The notes under the pieces: generated by a model
Database searches by the model: none
What the model saw: the letters and a program-made list of their open reading frames with translations, nothing else
What the model was told of the DNA's origin: nothing
Position numbers and translations under genes: made by a program
NCBI GenBank assembly: GCA_026989655.1
Contig: JALSIX010000010.1
Coordinates: forward strand, 1 to 33,047
From: Caldilineaceae bacterium
GTDB lineage: Bacteria; Chloroflexota; Anaerolineae; Caldilineales; Caldilineaceae
Direction: 5' to 3'
DNA: 33,047 nt
In this document: positions 22,641 through 29,947 of the stretch, piece by piece
Numbering within the stretch: the stretch's first letter is position 1
How the letters are laid out: the number at the start of each line of letters is the position of its first letter

Positions 22641-23412
22641 GCGGGGAGGGGCTCAAGGGGACCTGGGGCGCGGCGCTCCGGGGGGCATCGGCCCGCCGAG
22701 AGCGGACGACGACGGGCCCCCGCCCGCGGCCGGGCCCCGGCCACCCCGTCCGCGGGCCCTGGTGGTCCTGCTGGAGGGGGTGGGCTCCATTGCCGGGCAT
22801 GCCCTGCCTCCGTGGCTCATGGCCGCGGTGGATCACCTGACCGAGGAGTACGCCAAGCGGCTCCTCCGGGGCCAGGAAGTCCACCGCCACTACCATCGGG
22901 TGGTGATCCTGGAGGATGCCCAGGTCACCGGGCCGATGTTCGTCCAGGCCATGGGGGAGGTGGGGGCCACCCATACGGTGGATCTCCTGCTGTTGGTCCA
23001 CGGCCTGGAGGGCCATCTGGTGGGTTTCCAGGGGCGCGAGCATCTGGGGGCGGAGACCTTCCGGGCCTTGAGGCGGCTCCGACGGGGCGATCCGGGGGCT
23101 TTGGAGCTGAGGACGGTCTACGGTGTCAACTGTTTCGGCGCGAGCCTGGCCCCTGCCTGGCTGGAGCTGGGGGCCCAGGCCGTGGCCGGTGCGGTGGGGG
23201 TGAACTGGTTCCCCGAGCCCAGCCTGCGCCTCTTCCTGGGCGCATGGACGGCCGGGGCCCGGTTCAGCCGTGCGGTGGAGGCCGCGTACCTGGGGGTCCA
23301 ACGGCTTGCCCGGGTCCTGACCCTGGGGCGGTCCCAGACCGTCTGGCCGGCCTGGTTGCGCAGCAGCCGACCGGTGATCCTGGGCCGGCGCGATCCCCGT
23401 CTCCACGAATGA
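22621..23412 (+). CDS. Predicted caspase-like (clan CD) cysteine peptidase, stand-alone
   Basis: A protein of up to 263 residues from GTG 22621. The first ~45 residues are Pro/Gly-rich and may not be translated; GTG 22762 is an alternative start. The folded part has a parallel-sheet pattern: ALVVLLEG, RVVILEDA, VDLLLLVHGLEGHLVGF with H127, then LRTVYGVNCFGASLAPAWLELGAQAVAGAVG with C171. A strand ending in HG, and a second strand ending in a Cys before a small-residue turn and a GA-x-x-V strand, is the His/Cys arrangement of caspases, metacaspases and CHAT domains. The FLGAWTAGARFSRAVEAA helix also fits. No partner domain is fused. I infer a peptidase; a non-catalytic relative is possible. Confidence 0.5.
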   Translation: MDASSTERGGAQGDLGRGAPGGIGPPRADDDGPPPAAGPRPPRPRALVVLLEGVGSIAGHALPPWLMAAVDHLTEEYAKRLLRGQEVHRHYHRVVILEDAQVTGPMFVQAMGEVGATHTVDLLLLVHGLEGHLVGFQGREHLGAETFRALRRLRRGDPGALELRTVYGVNCFGASLAPAWLELGAQAVAGAVGVNWFPEPSLRLFLGAWTAGARFSRAVEAAYLGVQRLARVLTLGRSQTVWPAWLRSSRPVILGRRDPRLHE

Positions 23413-23808
23413 GGGCGCTTGCTCGGTCGGCAAAGGCGCTGAGGGGTGGGCCAGAAAAATTGTGGCCGGCCCTCCCATCGCCACCGCCTTTTGCTTGCCC
23501 TTTCCGGAATCTTTTTTCCGGAGTTGACCTTTTCCGCGAGCCGCGCTACAATAGGGCTGCCCCCCGAGCTCCGGGCCATGGTCGCGAGCCCTCGCGCCCG
23601 GCCTGGACGCCTGCAGGCCCGCTGGAGGTGAAGTCGCGGCGGCCATGTCGTCCGTAGACACACGTGTACCCAGTGTCGAGGCACCCCCGTCCGCGGTCGC
23701 CGGTGCCGTGCATCCGCGGGCCTGGCGGCCGTGCGGGTGCCGTTCCATCGGTTACGCCTGGTTCTGTTCCCATCCACCATCGCGACACCCCCAACAAGGA
23801 GGAGGATC
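23413..23808 (+). other. Upstream region and long leader of the ABC transporter operon
   Basis: About 400 bases without a supported gene. It holds one promoter (23524-23552) and then a leader of about 250 bases before the lipoprotein ATG. A 17-codon open frame (23578-23631, starting ATGGTCGCG) is the only short frame near the transcript start; it has no clear ribosome-binding site. An 8-bp palindrome ACACGTGT lies at 23660-23667. No riboswitch class is recognised. Confidence 0.5.
23524..23552 (+). promoter_or_regulatory. Promoter of the ABC importer operon
   Basis: TTGACC (23524-23529), a 17-base spacer and TACAAT (23547-23552), followed by AGGGC. Five of six bases match in each box. Confidence 0.75.
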
Positions 23809-25236
23809 ATGCATCCGAAGACGCGCTGGTCTGTGCTGGTGGCTCTGCTCGTGGTGGCAGCCCTGGTGTTGACGGCCTGTCCGGCCCAGCCGGCGGCCGC
23901 GCCGGCCCAGGAGGCGGCTGGGGAGGAGGCCGCGGCCGCGCCCGCGGAGGAGGCCGGCCCCGGCGAGGAGCCCCTGGAGATCGTGGTCTGGGCCCAGGCC
24001 AACAACGTGGAGCGTTGGCGCGCGGACGGGCCGGCCAAGGCCGCGGAGATGGTCACCGACTTCAACGTGAAGGTGGTCCCCGTGAACGACGACTCGGGCT
24101 GGGGCGAGTACAAGCAGAAGTTCACCCTGGCCGCGGACTCCGGCGAGGCGCCGGACATCGTGGTCTCCGGCCACGAGGACATCCCCGTGTGGGCCAACGC
24201 GGGCTACATCACCGAGTTCGACTGGTGCCGGGAGCGCTATCCGGAGTTCGACGACGTCATCGAGAGCCTCTGGAACTCGGCCACCTGGAAGGGCAAGCTC
24301 TGGGGTGTGCCCCAGGACACGGAGGCTCGGCCCATGTTCTTCAACAAGAAGAAGCTGGCCGAGATGGGGTGGTCCCAGGAGGAGATCGACGCCCTGCCCG
24401 AGCGGATCAAGAACGGGGAGTTCACCCTGGACGACATGATCGCGACGGCCAAGGAGGCCATCGAGAAGGGCGTGGTGGAGCCCGGCTACGGCTACTGGCA
24501 TCGGCCCCGCAAGGGCGGCGACTTCATCCAGTACTACGCGGCCTACGGCGGTCGCCTCTACGATCCCGAGCAGGACAAGCTGGTGATCGACCGGGAGGCC
24601 CTGGAGAACTGGTACGCGTTCCAGCGTCGGGTGGTGGAGGAGGGCATCACCCCGGAGAACTACATCGGCACCGAGTGGAGCATCTGGCACGACACCGTCT
24701 CCCGGGGCCAGGCTCTCTTCTGGAACGGCGGCATCTGGCAGTGGGCCGACTGGGCGGTGAACTACGTGGCCGACCTGGGCGGCGAGGAGTACCTGTTCAG
24801 CTTCGTGGGCTACGCGCTGCAGCCCTCGGGCATCCCCGGCCGGCCCGGGGTCACCCTCTCCCATCCCCTGGTCTACATGATCACCACGCCGGAGGCCTCG
24901 GGCAAGGAGAACCAGGACGCGGCCTGCGCGGTGTTGGCCAAGACCACCACCCCGGAGATCAACACCCTCCACGCGGTGGAGAGCACCCACCTGGGCATCC
25001 TGAAGTCCCAGGCCGACTACCCGGACTACGCCAACAACCGCTTCCTCTCCGACGTGCTCTACATGCTGGACTACAACTTCTACCAGCCGAACCACGTGAT
25101 GTACGGTCCCTACTTCGACATCCTGTGGGACTTCATGGTGAAGGCCGAGAACGGTGAGATGTCGCCGGCCGACGCGGCCAACGCGGCCATCGAGCTGCTC
25201 CAGGCCGAGCTGGCCGACGCGGTCCTGGTGGAGTGA
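23809..25236 (+). CDS. ABC importer solute-binding lipoprotein (carbohydrate-type)
   Basis: A 475-residue lipoprotein. A signal peptide with the lipobox LTAC places the lipidated cysteine at C24. A low-complexity Ala/Glu/Pro linker (about residues 25-55) precedes an extracellular-binding domain of the UgpB/MalE type: LEIVVWAQANN, APDIVVSGHEDI, WKGKLWGVPQDTEARPMFFNKKKL, and FWNGGIWQWADW, with many tryptophans that could stack on a sugar ring. AAGGAGGAGG sits just before the ATG, an optimal ribosome-binding site fitting the high demand for a binding protein. It is the first gene of the importer operon. The ligand cannot be read. Confidence 0.9.
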   Translation: MHPKTRWSVLVALLVVAALVLTACPAQPAAAPAQEAAGEEAAAAPAEEAGPGEEPLEIVVWAQANNVERWRADGPAKAAEMVTDFNVKVVPVNDDSGWGEYKQKFTLAADSGEAPDIVVSGHEDIPVWANAGYITEFDWCRERYPEFDDVIESLWNSATWKGKLWGVPQDTEARPMFFNKKKLAEMGWSQEEIDALPERIKNGEFTLDDMIATAKEAIEKGVVEPGYGYWHRPRKGGDFIQYYAAYGGRLYDPEQDKLVIDREALENWYAFQRRVVEEGITPENYIGTEWSIWHDTVSRGQALFWNGGIWQWADWAVNYVADLGGEEYLFSFVGYALQPSGIPGRPGVTLSHPLVYMITTPEASGKENQDAACAVLAKTTTPEINTLHAVESTHLGILKSQADYPDYANNRFLSDVLYMLDYNFYQPNHVMYGPYFDILWDFMVKAENGEMSPADAANAAIELLQAELADAVLVE

Positions 25237-25260
25237 CCGCGGGTGAGAGCGGCGTCACTG

Positions 25261-25290
25261 GGGCAGGGCCGGATCCCCCCGGCCCTGCCC
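25261..25290 (+). terminator. First of two hairpins between binding protein and permease
   Basis: GGGCAGGGCCGG and CCGGCCCTGCCC form a perfect 12-bp stem with a six-base loop. No T-run follows, so it more likely stabilises the upstream mRNA or reduces readthrough than ends transcription completely. Confidence 0.55.
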
Positions 25291-25291
25291 G

Positions 25292-25309
25292 CCTCCCGGT
25301 GTCGGGAGG
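25292..25309 (+). terminator. Second hairpin between binding protein and permease
   Basis: CCTCCCG-GTGT-CGGGAGG, a 7-bp stem directly after the first hairpin and 24 bases before the permease start. Confidence 0.45.
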
Positions 25310-25333
25310 GCAGCCTCTCGGGAGAGCATCCCA

Positions 25334-26308
25334 ATGACCACCATCGATGAACGGATCCCCTCCACCCTGCCCGTGACGGCCCGGACGCCCTGGTGGAGCA
25401 ACCTCCGGCGCATGGTTGCCCCGCTCCTCTTCATGAGCCCCGCCTCCCTGCTGGTGCTGGTCTTCTTCTTCACCCCGGTGCTCATCCTCTTCGGCATCTC
25501 CCTGACCAATCTGAGCAGCTCCACCGGCTTCCGGAACTGGGAGTGGGTTGGCCTGGAGAACTACCGCCGGATCTTCGTCCATCCCCAGTCCGTGGACGTC
25601 TTTCGCAACACGGTGAAGTACGTGTTGTTCACCCTGGCCCTCTTCAACGTGGGCCTGGCCATGGTCCTGGCCCTGTTGACCACCCACATTCCCCGGCGAA
25701 CCGGGTTCTTCTTCCGCTCCCTCTGGCTGCTTCCCCGGATCACCCCCTCGGTGGTCTACATCATGATGTGGAAGTACATGGCCGCGGACGCTCCGTACGG
25801 GATCCTGAACCAACATCTGTTCGGCCCCCTGGGGGTGGAGCCCACCAACTGGCTCCCGGCCCAGGCCTGGGCCTTCGTGATCCTCACCAACGGCTTCGTG
25901 GGGGCCTCCTTCGGCATGATCATCTTCACGTCGGCCATCGAGTCCATCCCCCGGGACTACATGATCGCGGCCCTGGTGGACGGGTGCAACCTCCTCCAGC
26001 GGATCCGCTACGTGATCCTGCCCATGCTGCGCTGGCCCCTCCTCTTCGTCACCACGTATCAGACCCTGTCCCTGTTGACCTCCTTTGAGTACATTCTCCT
26101 CCTGACCGAGGGCCAGTTCAACACGGAGGTCTGGTCCCTGTGGGCCTACCAGCGGGCTCTGAACAACTACTGGGGCAACTTCCAATGGGGGTTCGGCGCG
26201 GCCCTGGCCATGATCCTGGTCGGGGTGGGGCTGCTCATGGCCGTGGTCTACATGCGCTACTTCCAGTTCAACCAGTTGGTCCAGGAGCCCAAGATCGAGG
26301 CCCTGTAG
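25334..26308 (+). CDS. ABC importer permease, MalF/UgpA type
   Basis: A 324-residue integral membrane protein with about six transmembrane helices, the first at residues about 34-55 (LLVLVFFFTPVLILF). The EAA-type coupling loop is DYMIAALVDGCNLLQRIRYVILPML at residues about 211-235, where A-x-x-D-G precedes the conserved LP. It forms the channel with the second permease and docks on the ATPase through this loop. It begins 97 bases after the binding-protein gene, past two hairpins. Confidence 0.9.
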   Translation: MTTIDERIPSTLPVTARTPWWSNLRRMVAPLLFMSPASLLVLVFFFTPVLILFGISLTNLSSSTGFRNWEWVGLENYRRIFVHPQSVDVFRNTVKYVLFTLALFNVGLAMVLALLTTHIPRRTGFFFRSLWLLPRITPSVVYIMMWKYMAADAPYGILNQHLFGPLGVEPTNWLPAQAWAFVILTNGFVGASFGMIIFTSAIESIPRDYMIAALVDGCNLLQRIRYVILPMLRWPLLFVTTYQTLSLLTSFEYILLLTEGQFNTEVWSLWAYQRALNNYWGNFQWGFGAALAMILVGVGLLMAVVYMRYFQFNQLVQEPKIEAL

Positions 26309-26326
26309 CATTCGGAGTGCGTTGCC

Positions 26327-27226
26327 ATGGACGAACACCTGGGTACCGGCTCCCGCTGGCGGGTCGCGATCCCGTTGGCGCTGTTGACGGGGATCTCCCT
26401 GCCCATCGCGGTGGGCTACATCTGGATCGGGGTCTCCACCTTCTCCCAGCGGACCTTCGGTCTCGTCCCGGTGGACAGCCAGGGGAACGTGGGCGGCCTG
26501 ACCCTGGACAACTGGTCCTTCCTCTGGGAGGACCCCAAGATCTGGCAGGTCACCCTGAACACCTTCATCCTGGCGGTGGGGCTCACCCTGGGGGTGGTCC
26601 TCATCTCGGCCCTGGCCGGCTACGCGCTCTCCCGGATCTCCTTCCCGGGACGGCGCCCCTTCCTGGCCACCACCCTGATCCTCCACGCCTTTCCCAGCGT
26701 GACCCTGCTCATCGCCATCTACTTCGTGCTCCGCTGGCTGGCCCAGCTTCCCCTGGTGGGCCGAGACCTGCCCCTCATCGGTGGCATCGGCTACAACACC
26801 CTGGGCGGCGTGATCCTGGTGAGCGTGGGCCTGGAGCTCCCCCTGGGGATCTGGCTGATGAAGGGGTTCTTCGACAACATCTCCTGGGACATCGAGCGGG
26901 CCGCGCTCATCGACGGCTGCAGCCGTTTCCGGGTCTGGTGGCAGATCCTCATGCCCCTGATCAAGCCCGGGGTGGCCGCGCTCTCCATCTTCTCCTTCAT
27001 CTCCGGGTGGAACTCCTTCCTGATCCCCTACACCTTCATCACCACCATGGAGAAGAGCACCCTCGCGGCCTACCTGCGCAGCCTGCTCAGCGACACCGCG
27101 CCGGTGAACTACAGCACCGTCGCGGCCGTGGGCCTCTTCCAGCTCATCCCCGTCCTGCTCTTCTTCTTCTTCACCCAGGAGTACCTGTTGAACATCTTCA
27201 GCGGCGGCACCAAAGGCGGGACATGA
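26327..27226 (+). CDS. ABC importer permease, MalG/UgpE type
   Basis: A 299-residue membrane protein with about six helices. The coupling loop IERAALIDGCSRFRVWWQILMPLI has the EAA-like A-x-x-D-G pattern and the LP end. The C-terminal part ALSIFSFISGWNSFLIPY is characteristic of MalG/UgpE proteins. CGGAG lies 13 bases before ATG 26327. The stop overlaps the ATPase start (ATGA). Confidence 0.9.
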   Translation: MDEHLGTGSRWRVAIPLALLTGISLPIAVGYIWIGVSTFSQRTFGLVPVDSQGNVGGLTLDNWSFLWEDPKIWQVTLNTFILAVGLTLGVVLISALAGYALSRISFPGRRPFLATTLILHAFPSVTLLIAIYFVLRWLAQLPLVGRDLPLIGGIGYNTLGGVILVSVGLELPLGIWLMKGFFDNISWDIERAALIDGCSRFRVWWQILMPLIKPGVAALSIFSFISGWNSFLIPYTFITTMEKSTLAAYLRSLLSDTAPVNYSTVAAVGLFQLIPVLLFFFFTQEYLLNIFSGGTKGGT

Positions 27227-28299
27227 TGGAAGTCCGACTCATCCAGCTGACCAAGCGTTTCGGCGACGTGACCGCGGTGGACCGGGTGGACCTGGAGGTG
27301 GGCCACGGGGAGTTCGTGGCCCTGCTGGGGCCTTCGGGGTGCGGCAAGACCACCACCCTGCTCATGATCGCGGGCATCTACGCGCCCACCGGAGGGGAGA
27401 TCCGCTTCGACGACCGGGTGGTCAACCGGATCCCGCCCAAGGACCGGAACATCGGCATGGTCTTCCAGAGCTACGCCCTCTACCCCCACATGACCGTGCT
27501 GGAGAACATCACCTTCCCCATGCGCCTGAAGAAGGTGCCCAAGGAGGTGATGCTGAAGCGGGCCCAGGAGGTCGCGGACATGATGGGCATCGGCCACCTG
27601 ATGGATCGCCGGCCAGGCCAGCTCTCCGGCGGCCAGCAGCAGCGGGTGGCCCTGGGCCGGGCCCTGGCCAAGGAGCCGGACATCCTGCTCTTCGACGAGC
27701 CCCTGAGCAACCTGGACGCCCGGCTCCGTCTCTCCATGCGCGCGGAGATCAAGCGCCTCCAGATCGAGCTGGGCATCACCTCCATCTACGTCACCCACGA
27801 TCAGGTGGAGGCCATGACCATGGCCGACCGGATCGCGGTCATGCGGGAGGGCAAGCTCCAGGCCTACGAGACCCCCGATGACCTCTACGACCGGCCGAAG
27901 AACCTCTTCATCGCCGGCTTCATCGGCAACCCTCCCATGAACTTCCTGGACGTGGAGGTGGTCCACCAGGGGGAGCGCTACCTGGCCCGGCGCCCCGGCC
28001 TGGAGGTGGCGGTGGCGCCCGAACGGGCCCAGAAGGCCGCGGGCCGGGGCACGGTGATCCTGGGCATCCGCCCCGAGGACGTCACCGTGGGGCAGGGCCC
28101 CATTCAGGGCCAGGTCTACGTGGTGGAGCCCCTGGGACGGGATGACCTGCTGGACATCCAGGTGGGGGACATCCGCATCCACGCCCTGGCGGATCCGGCC
28201 AGACGCTATGCCATGGGAGACTCGGTCCAACTGGCCATCGATCCCGACGCGGTCCAGTTCTTCGACCCACGCACCGAACAGTCTCTGTTGTGGACATAG
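27223..28299 (+). CDS. ABC importer ATPase, MalK/MsmK/UgpC type
   Basis: A 358-residue ATPase. It has Walker A GPSGCGKTT, the Q-loop in MVFQSYALYPHMT, signature LSGGQQQRVALGRAL, Walker B LLFDEPLSNLD and the switch histidine in YVTHDQVEAMT. Residues about 240-358 form the TOBE-type regulatory domain of CUT1 transporters (GTVILGIRPEDV). ATG 27223 overlaps the permease stop; a second ATG follows at once. The operon order (binding protein, two permeases, own ATPase) is complete, so the importer does not need a shared ATPase. Confidence 0.93.
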   Translation: MMEVRLIQLTKRFGDVTAVDRVDLEVGHGEFVALLGPSGCGKTTTLLMIAGIYAPTGGEIRFDDRVVNRIPPKDRNIGMVFQSYALYPHMTVLENITFPMRLKKVPKEVMLKRAQEVADMMGIGHLMDRRPGQLSGGQQQRVALGRALAKEPDILLFDEPLSNLDARLRLSMRAEIKRLQIELGITSIYVTHDQVEAMTMADRIAVMREGKLQAYETPDDLYDRPKNLFIAGFIGNPPMNFLDVEVVHQGERYLARRPGLEVAVAPERAQKAAGRGTVILGIRPEDVTVGQGPIQGQVYVVEPLGRDDLLDIQVGDIRIHALADPARRYAMGDSVQLAIDPDAVQFFDPRTEQSLLWT

Positions 28300-28330
28300 G
28301 GGCCTGGACTGCCGAGCGGTCTCACAACCC

Positions 28331-28360
28331 ACCGCCCGCCCCGTCGGGCGGTTTCCTTTT
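28331..28360 (+). terminator. Rho-independent terminator after the ABC operon
   Basis: ACCGCCCG-CCCCGT-CGGGCGGT forms an 8-bp stem followed by TTTCCTTTT. It sits 31 bases after the ATPase stop and only 27 bases before the next start codon. Confidence 0.8.
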
Positions 28361-28387
28361 GCACACCCGGACGGGGGAAAGATCCCA

Positions 28388-29887
28388 ATGGCACGCAACT
28401 GGATGCGGGAACTGGCCCGCCACTACGAGCGCATGCGCCAGCGATACCCCGGCGACCGGCTGATGATCGTCTTCGACATCGACGGCACCATCCTGGACAT
28501 GCGCTACATGATCGCGCATGTGCTCAAGGAGTACGACAAGGCCCACGGGACCCACCACTTCGATGGCCTGCAGCCCGAGGCCATCCATGTCCACGAGAAC
28601 CAGGTCCACCTCCTCCTGGACTCCATGGGCCTGCCCCCCGGGGTGCGGGAGGAGGTGTTGCGCTGGTACCGGAAACGGCGCTGGACCCCGGTGGCCATTC
28701 GCCACAGCCATCGGCCCTTCCGGGGCGTCCTGGAGGTGATCCGCTGGTTCCAGATCCAGCCCAACACCTACGTGGGCCTGAACACCGGCCGGCCCGCATA
28801 CCTCCGGGAGGAGACCCTGCGCAGCCTCAATACCCTGGGCCGGGCCCACGGCGTCCACTTCGACGACGCGCTGCTCCACATGAACCCCCAGGACTGGGAG
28901 GAGCACGTGGCCCAGGCCAAGGTGGCCGGCATCCGCTATTTCCAGGAACAGGGCTACCGGGTCTTCGCGTACGTGGACAACGAGCCCGAGAACCTGGCCG
29001 CGGTGGCCGAGTACGACCGGGGCGGCGAGATCCTCCTCCTCCACGCGGACACCCTCTTCGAATCCCGACGGGACCGGCTGCCGGCCCGCTCGGTCACGGG
29101 GCACACCTACGAGCTGGTGGAGCTGATCCCCGAACGACGCCTGCCCCGCCGGGTCCAGTTCGTCTGGCACGGCATCAACGACCACGCCAACCTGCGTCAG
29201 TTCCTGGCCGCGGAGAACGTCCGCTGGGGAGAGTTCGACGTCCAGCTCGACCCAGAGGCCGACCACCGGGTGGTCCTGCGCCACGACCGGGTGGAGGAAG
29301 CCCCCCTGAGCGAGGAGGAGGAGCTCCTCACCCTGGACTACGTGTTGACCCGTATCCGAGAGCGGGGCAAGGCGGTGAAGTTGGACCTGAAGAACAACGG
29401 CCGGCTGGTGGACCGGGTCCTGGAGCTGGTGGATCGCTTCGGCTTCCGGGACGAGGAGCTCTGGTTCAATGCCGAGGTGGACCTCATCGGCCCCGAGGGC
29501 TTCCGGAAGCTCCAGGCCGCCCACCCCGGCGCGATCCGCCAGTGTCCCATCGACCATCTGGCCGCCACCATCCTCACGGATCCCAGCCTGGCCCGGGCCG
29601 AGCTGGACCGCTACCGCTCCTGGGGGATCAATCGCTTCTCCCTCAGCTGGTTCACCCCCGAGCTGCGGGCCCTCCTGAACCAGATGGACGCCTGGGGATA
29701 CGAGGTGAACATCTACGACATCCCAGACCTGGAGGCCTTCCTCCGGGCGGTCCTCCTCCTGCCCCGCTCCGTCACCGCGGACTTCAACTTCCCCCAGTGG
29801 CACTACTACGGACGGGGCTCCGGCCACAAGGGACGACACTACGAGTACCTGGTCCGAGAGGTGAACGTCCGGGAGGAACCCCGGTAG
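28388..29887 (+). CDS. HAD hydrolase fused to a FAM151/menorin-like (DUF2181) domain
   Basis: A 499-residue two-domain protein. Residues about 20-225 are HAD-like: motif I D30-I-D32-G-T, motif II LNTGRP, and motif IV region VFAYVDNEPENL. Residues about 255-480 resemble FAM151/menorin proteins, distant relatives of glycerophosphodiester phosphodiesterases: FVWHGINDHANL, GEFDVQLD, GKAVKLDLKNN, LWFNAEVDLIGPEGF and NRFSLSWFTPEL. The first His, the E-x-D pair and the KLDLK strand fit a TIM-barrel metal site. Together the domains could open a phosphodiester and then remove the phosphate. The ATG follows GGGGGAAAG. It lies directly after the ABC importer, as ugpQ often does after ugpBAEC, but past a terminator. 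Confidence 0.65.
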   Translation: MARNWMRELARHYERMRQRYPGDRLMIVFDIDGTILDMRYMIAHVLKEYDKAHGTHHFDGLQPEAIHVHENQVHLLLDSMGLPPGVREEVLRWYRKRRWTPVAIRHSHRPFRGVLEVIRWFQIQPNTYVGLNTGRPAYLREETLRSLNTLGRAHGVHFDDALLHMNPQDWEEHVAQAKVAGIRYFQEQGYRVFAYVDNEPENLAAVAEYDRGGEILLLHADTLFESRRDRLPARSVTGHTYELVELIPERRLPRRVQFVWHGINDHANLRQFLAAENVRWGEFDVQLDPEADHRVVLRHDRVEEAPLSEEEELLTLDYVLTRIRERGKAVKLDLKNNGRLVDRVLELVDRFGFRDEELWFNAEVDLIGPEGFRKLQAAHPGAIRQCPIDHLAATILTDPSLARAELDRYRSWGINRFSLSWFTPELRALLNQMDAWGYEVNIYDIPDLEAFLRAVLLLPRSVTADFNFPQWHYYGRGSGHKGRHYEYLVREVNVREEPR

Positions 29888-29896
29888 GGCCCAGGG

Positions 29897-29926
29897 GCGG
29901 GAGGGGGCCGCTCATCCCCCTCCCGC
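29897..29926. terminator. Bidirectional hairpin between convergent genes
   Basis: GCGGGAGGGGG and CCCCCTCCCGC form a perfect 11-bp stem with an eight-base loop. It lies between the ends of the fusion enzyme (plus) and the surface protein (minus). Confidence 0.65.
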
Positions 29927-29947
29927 TCGCCGGGCCTCCTGCCTCCC

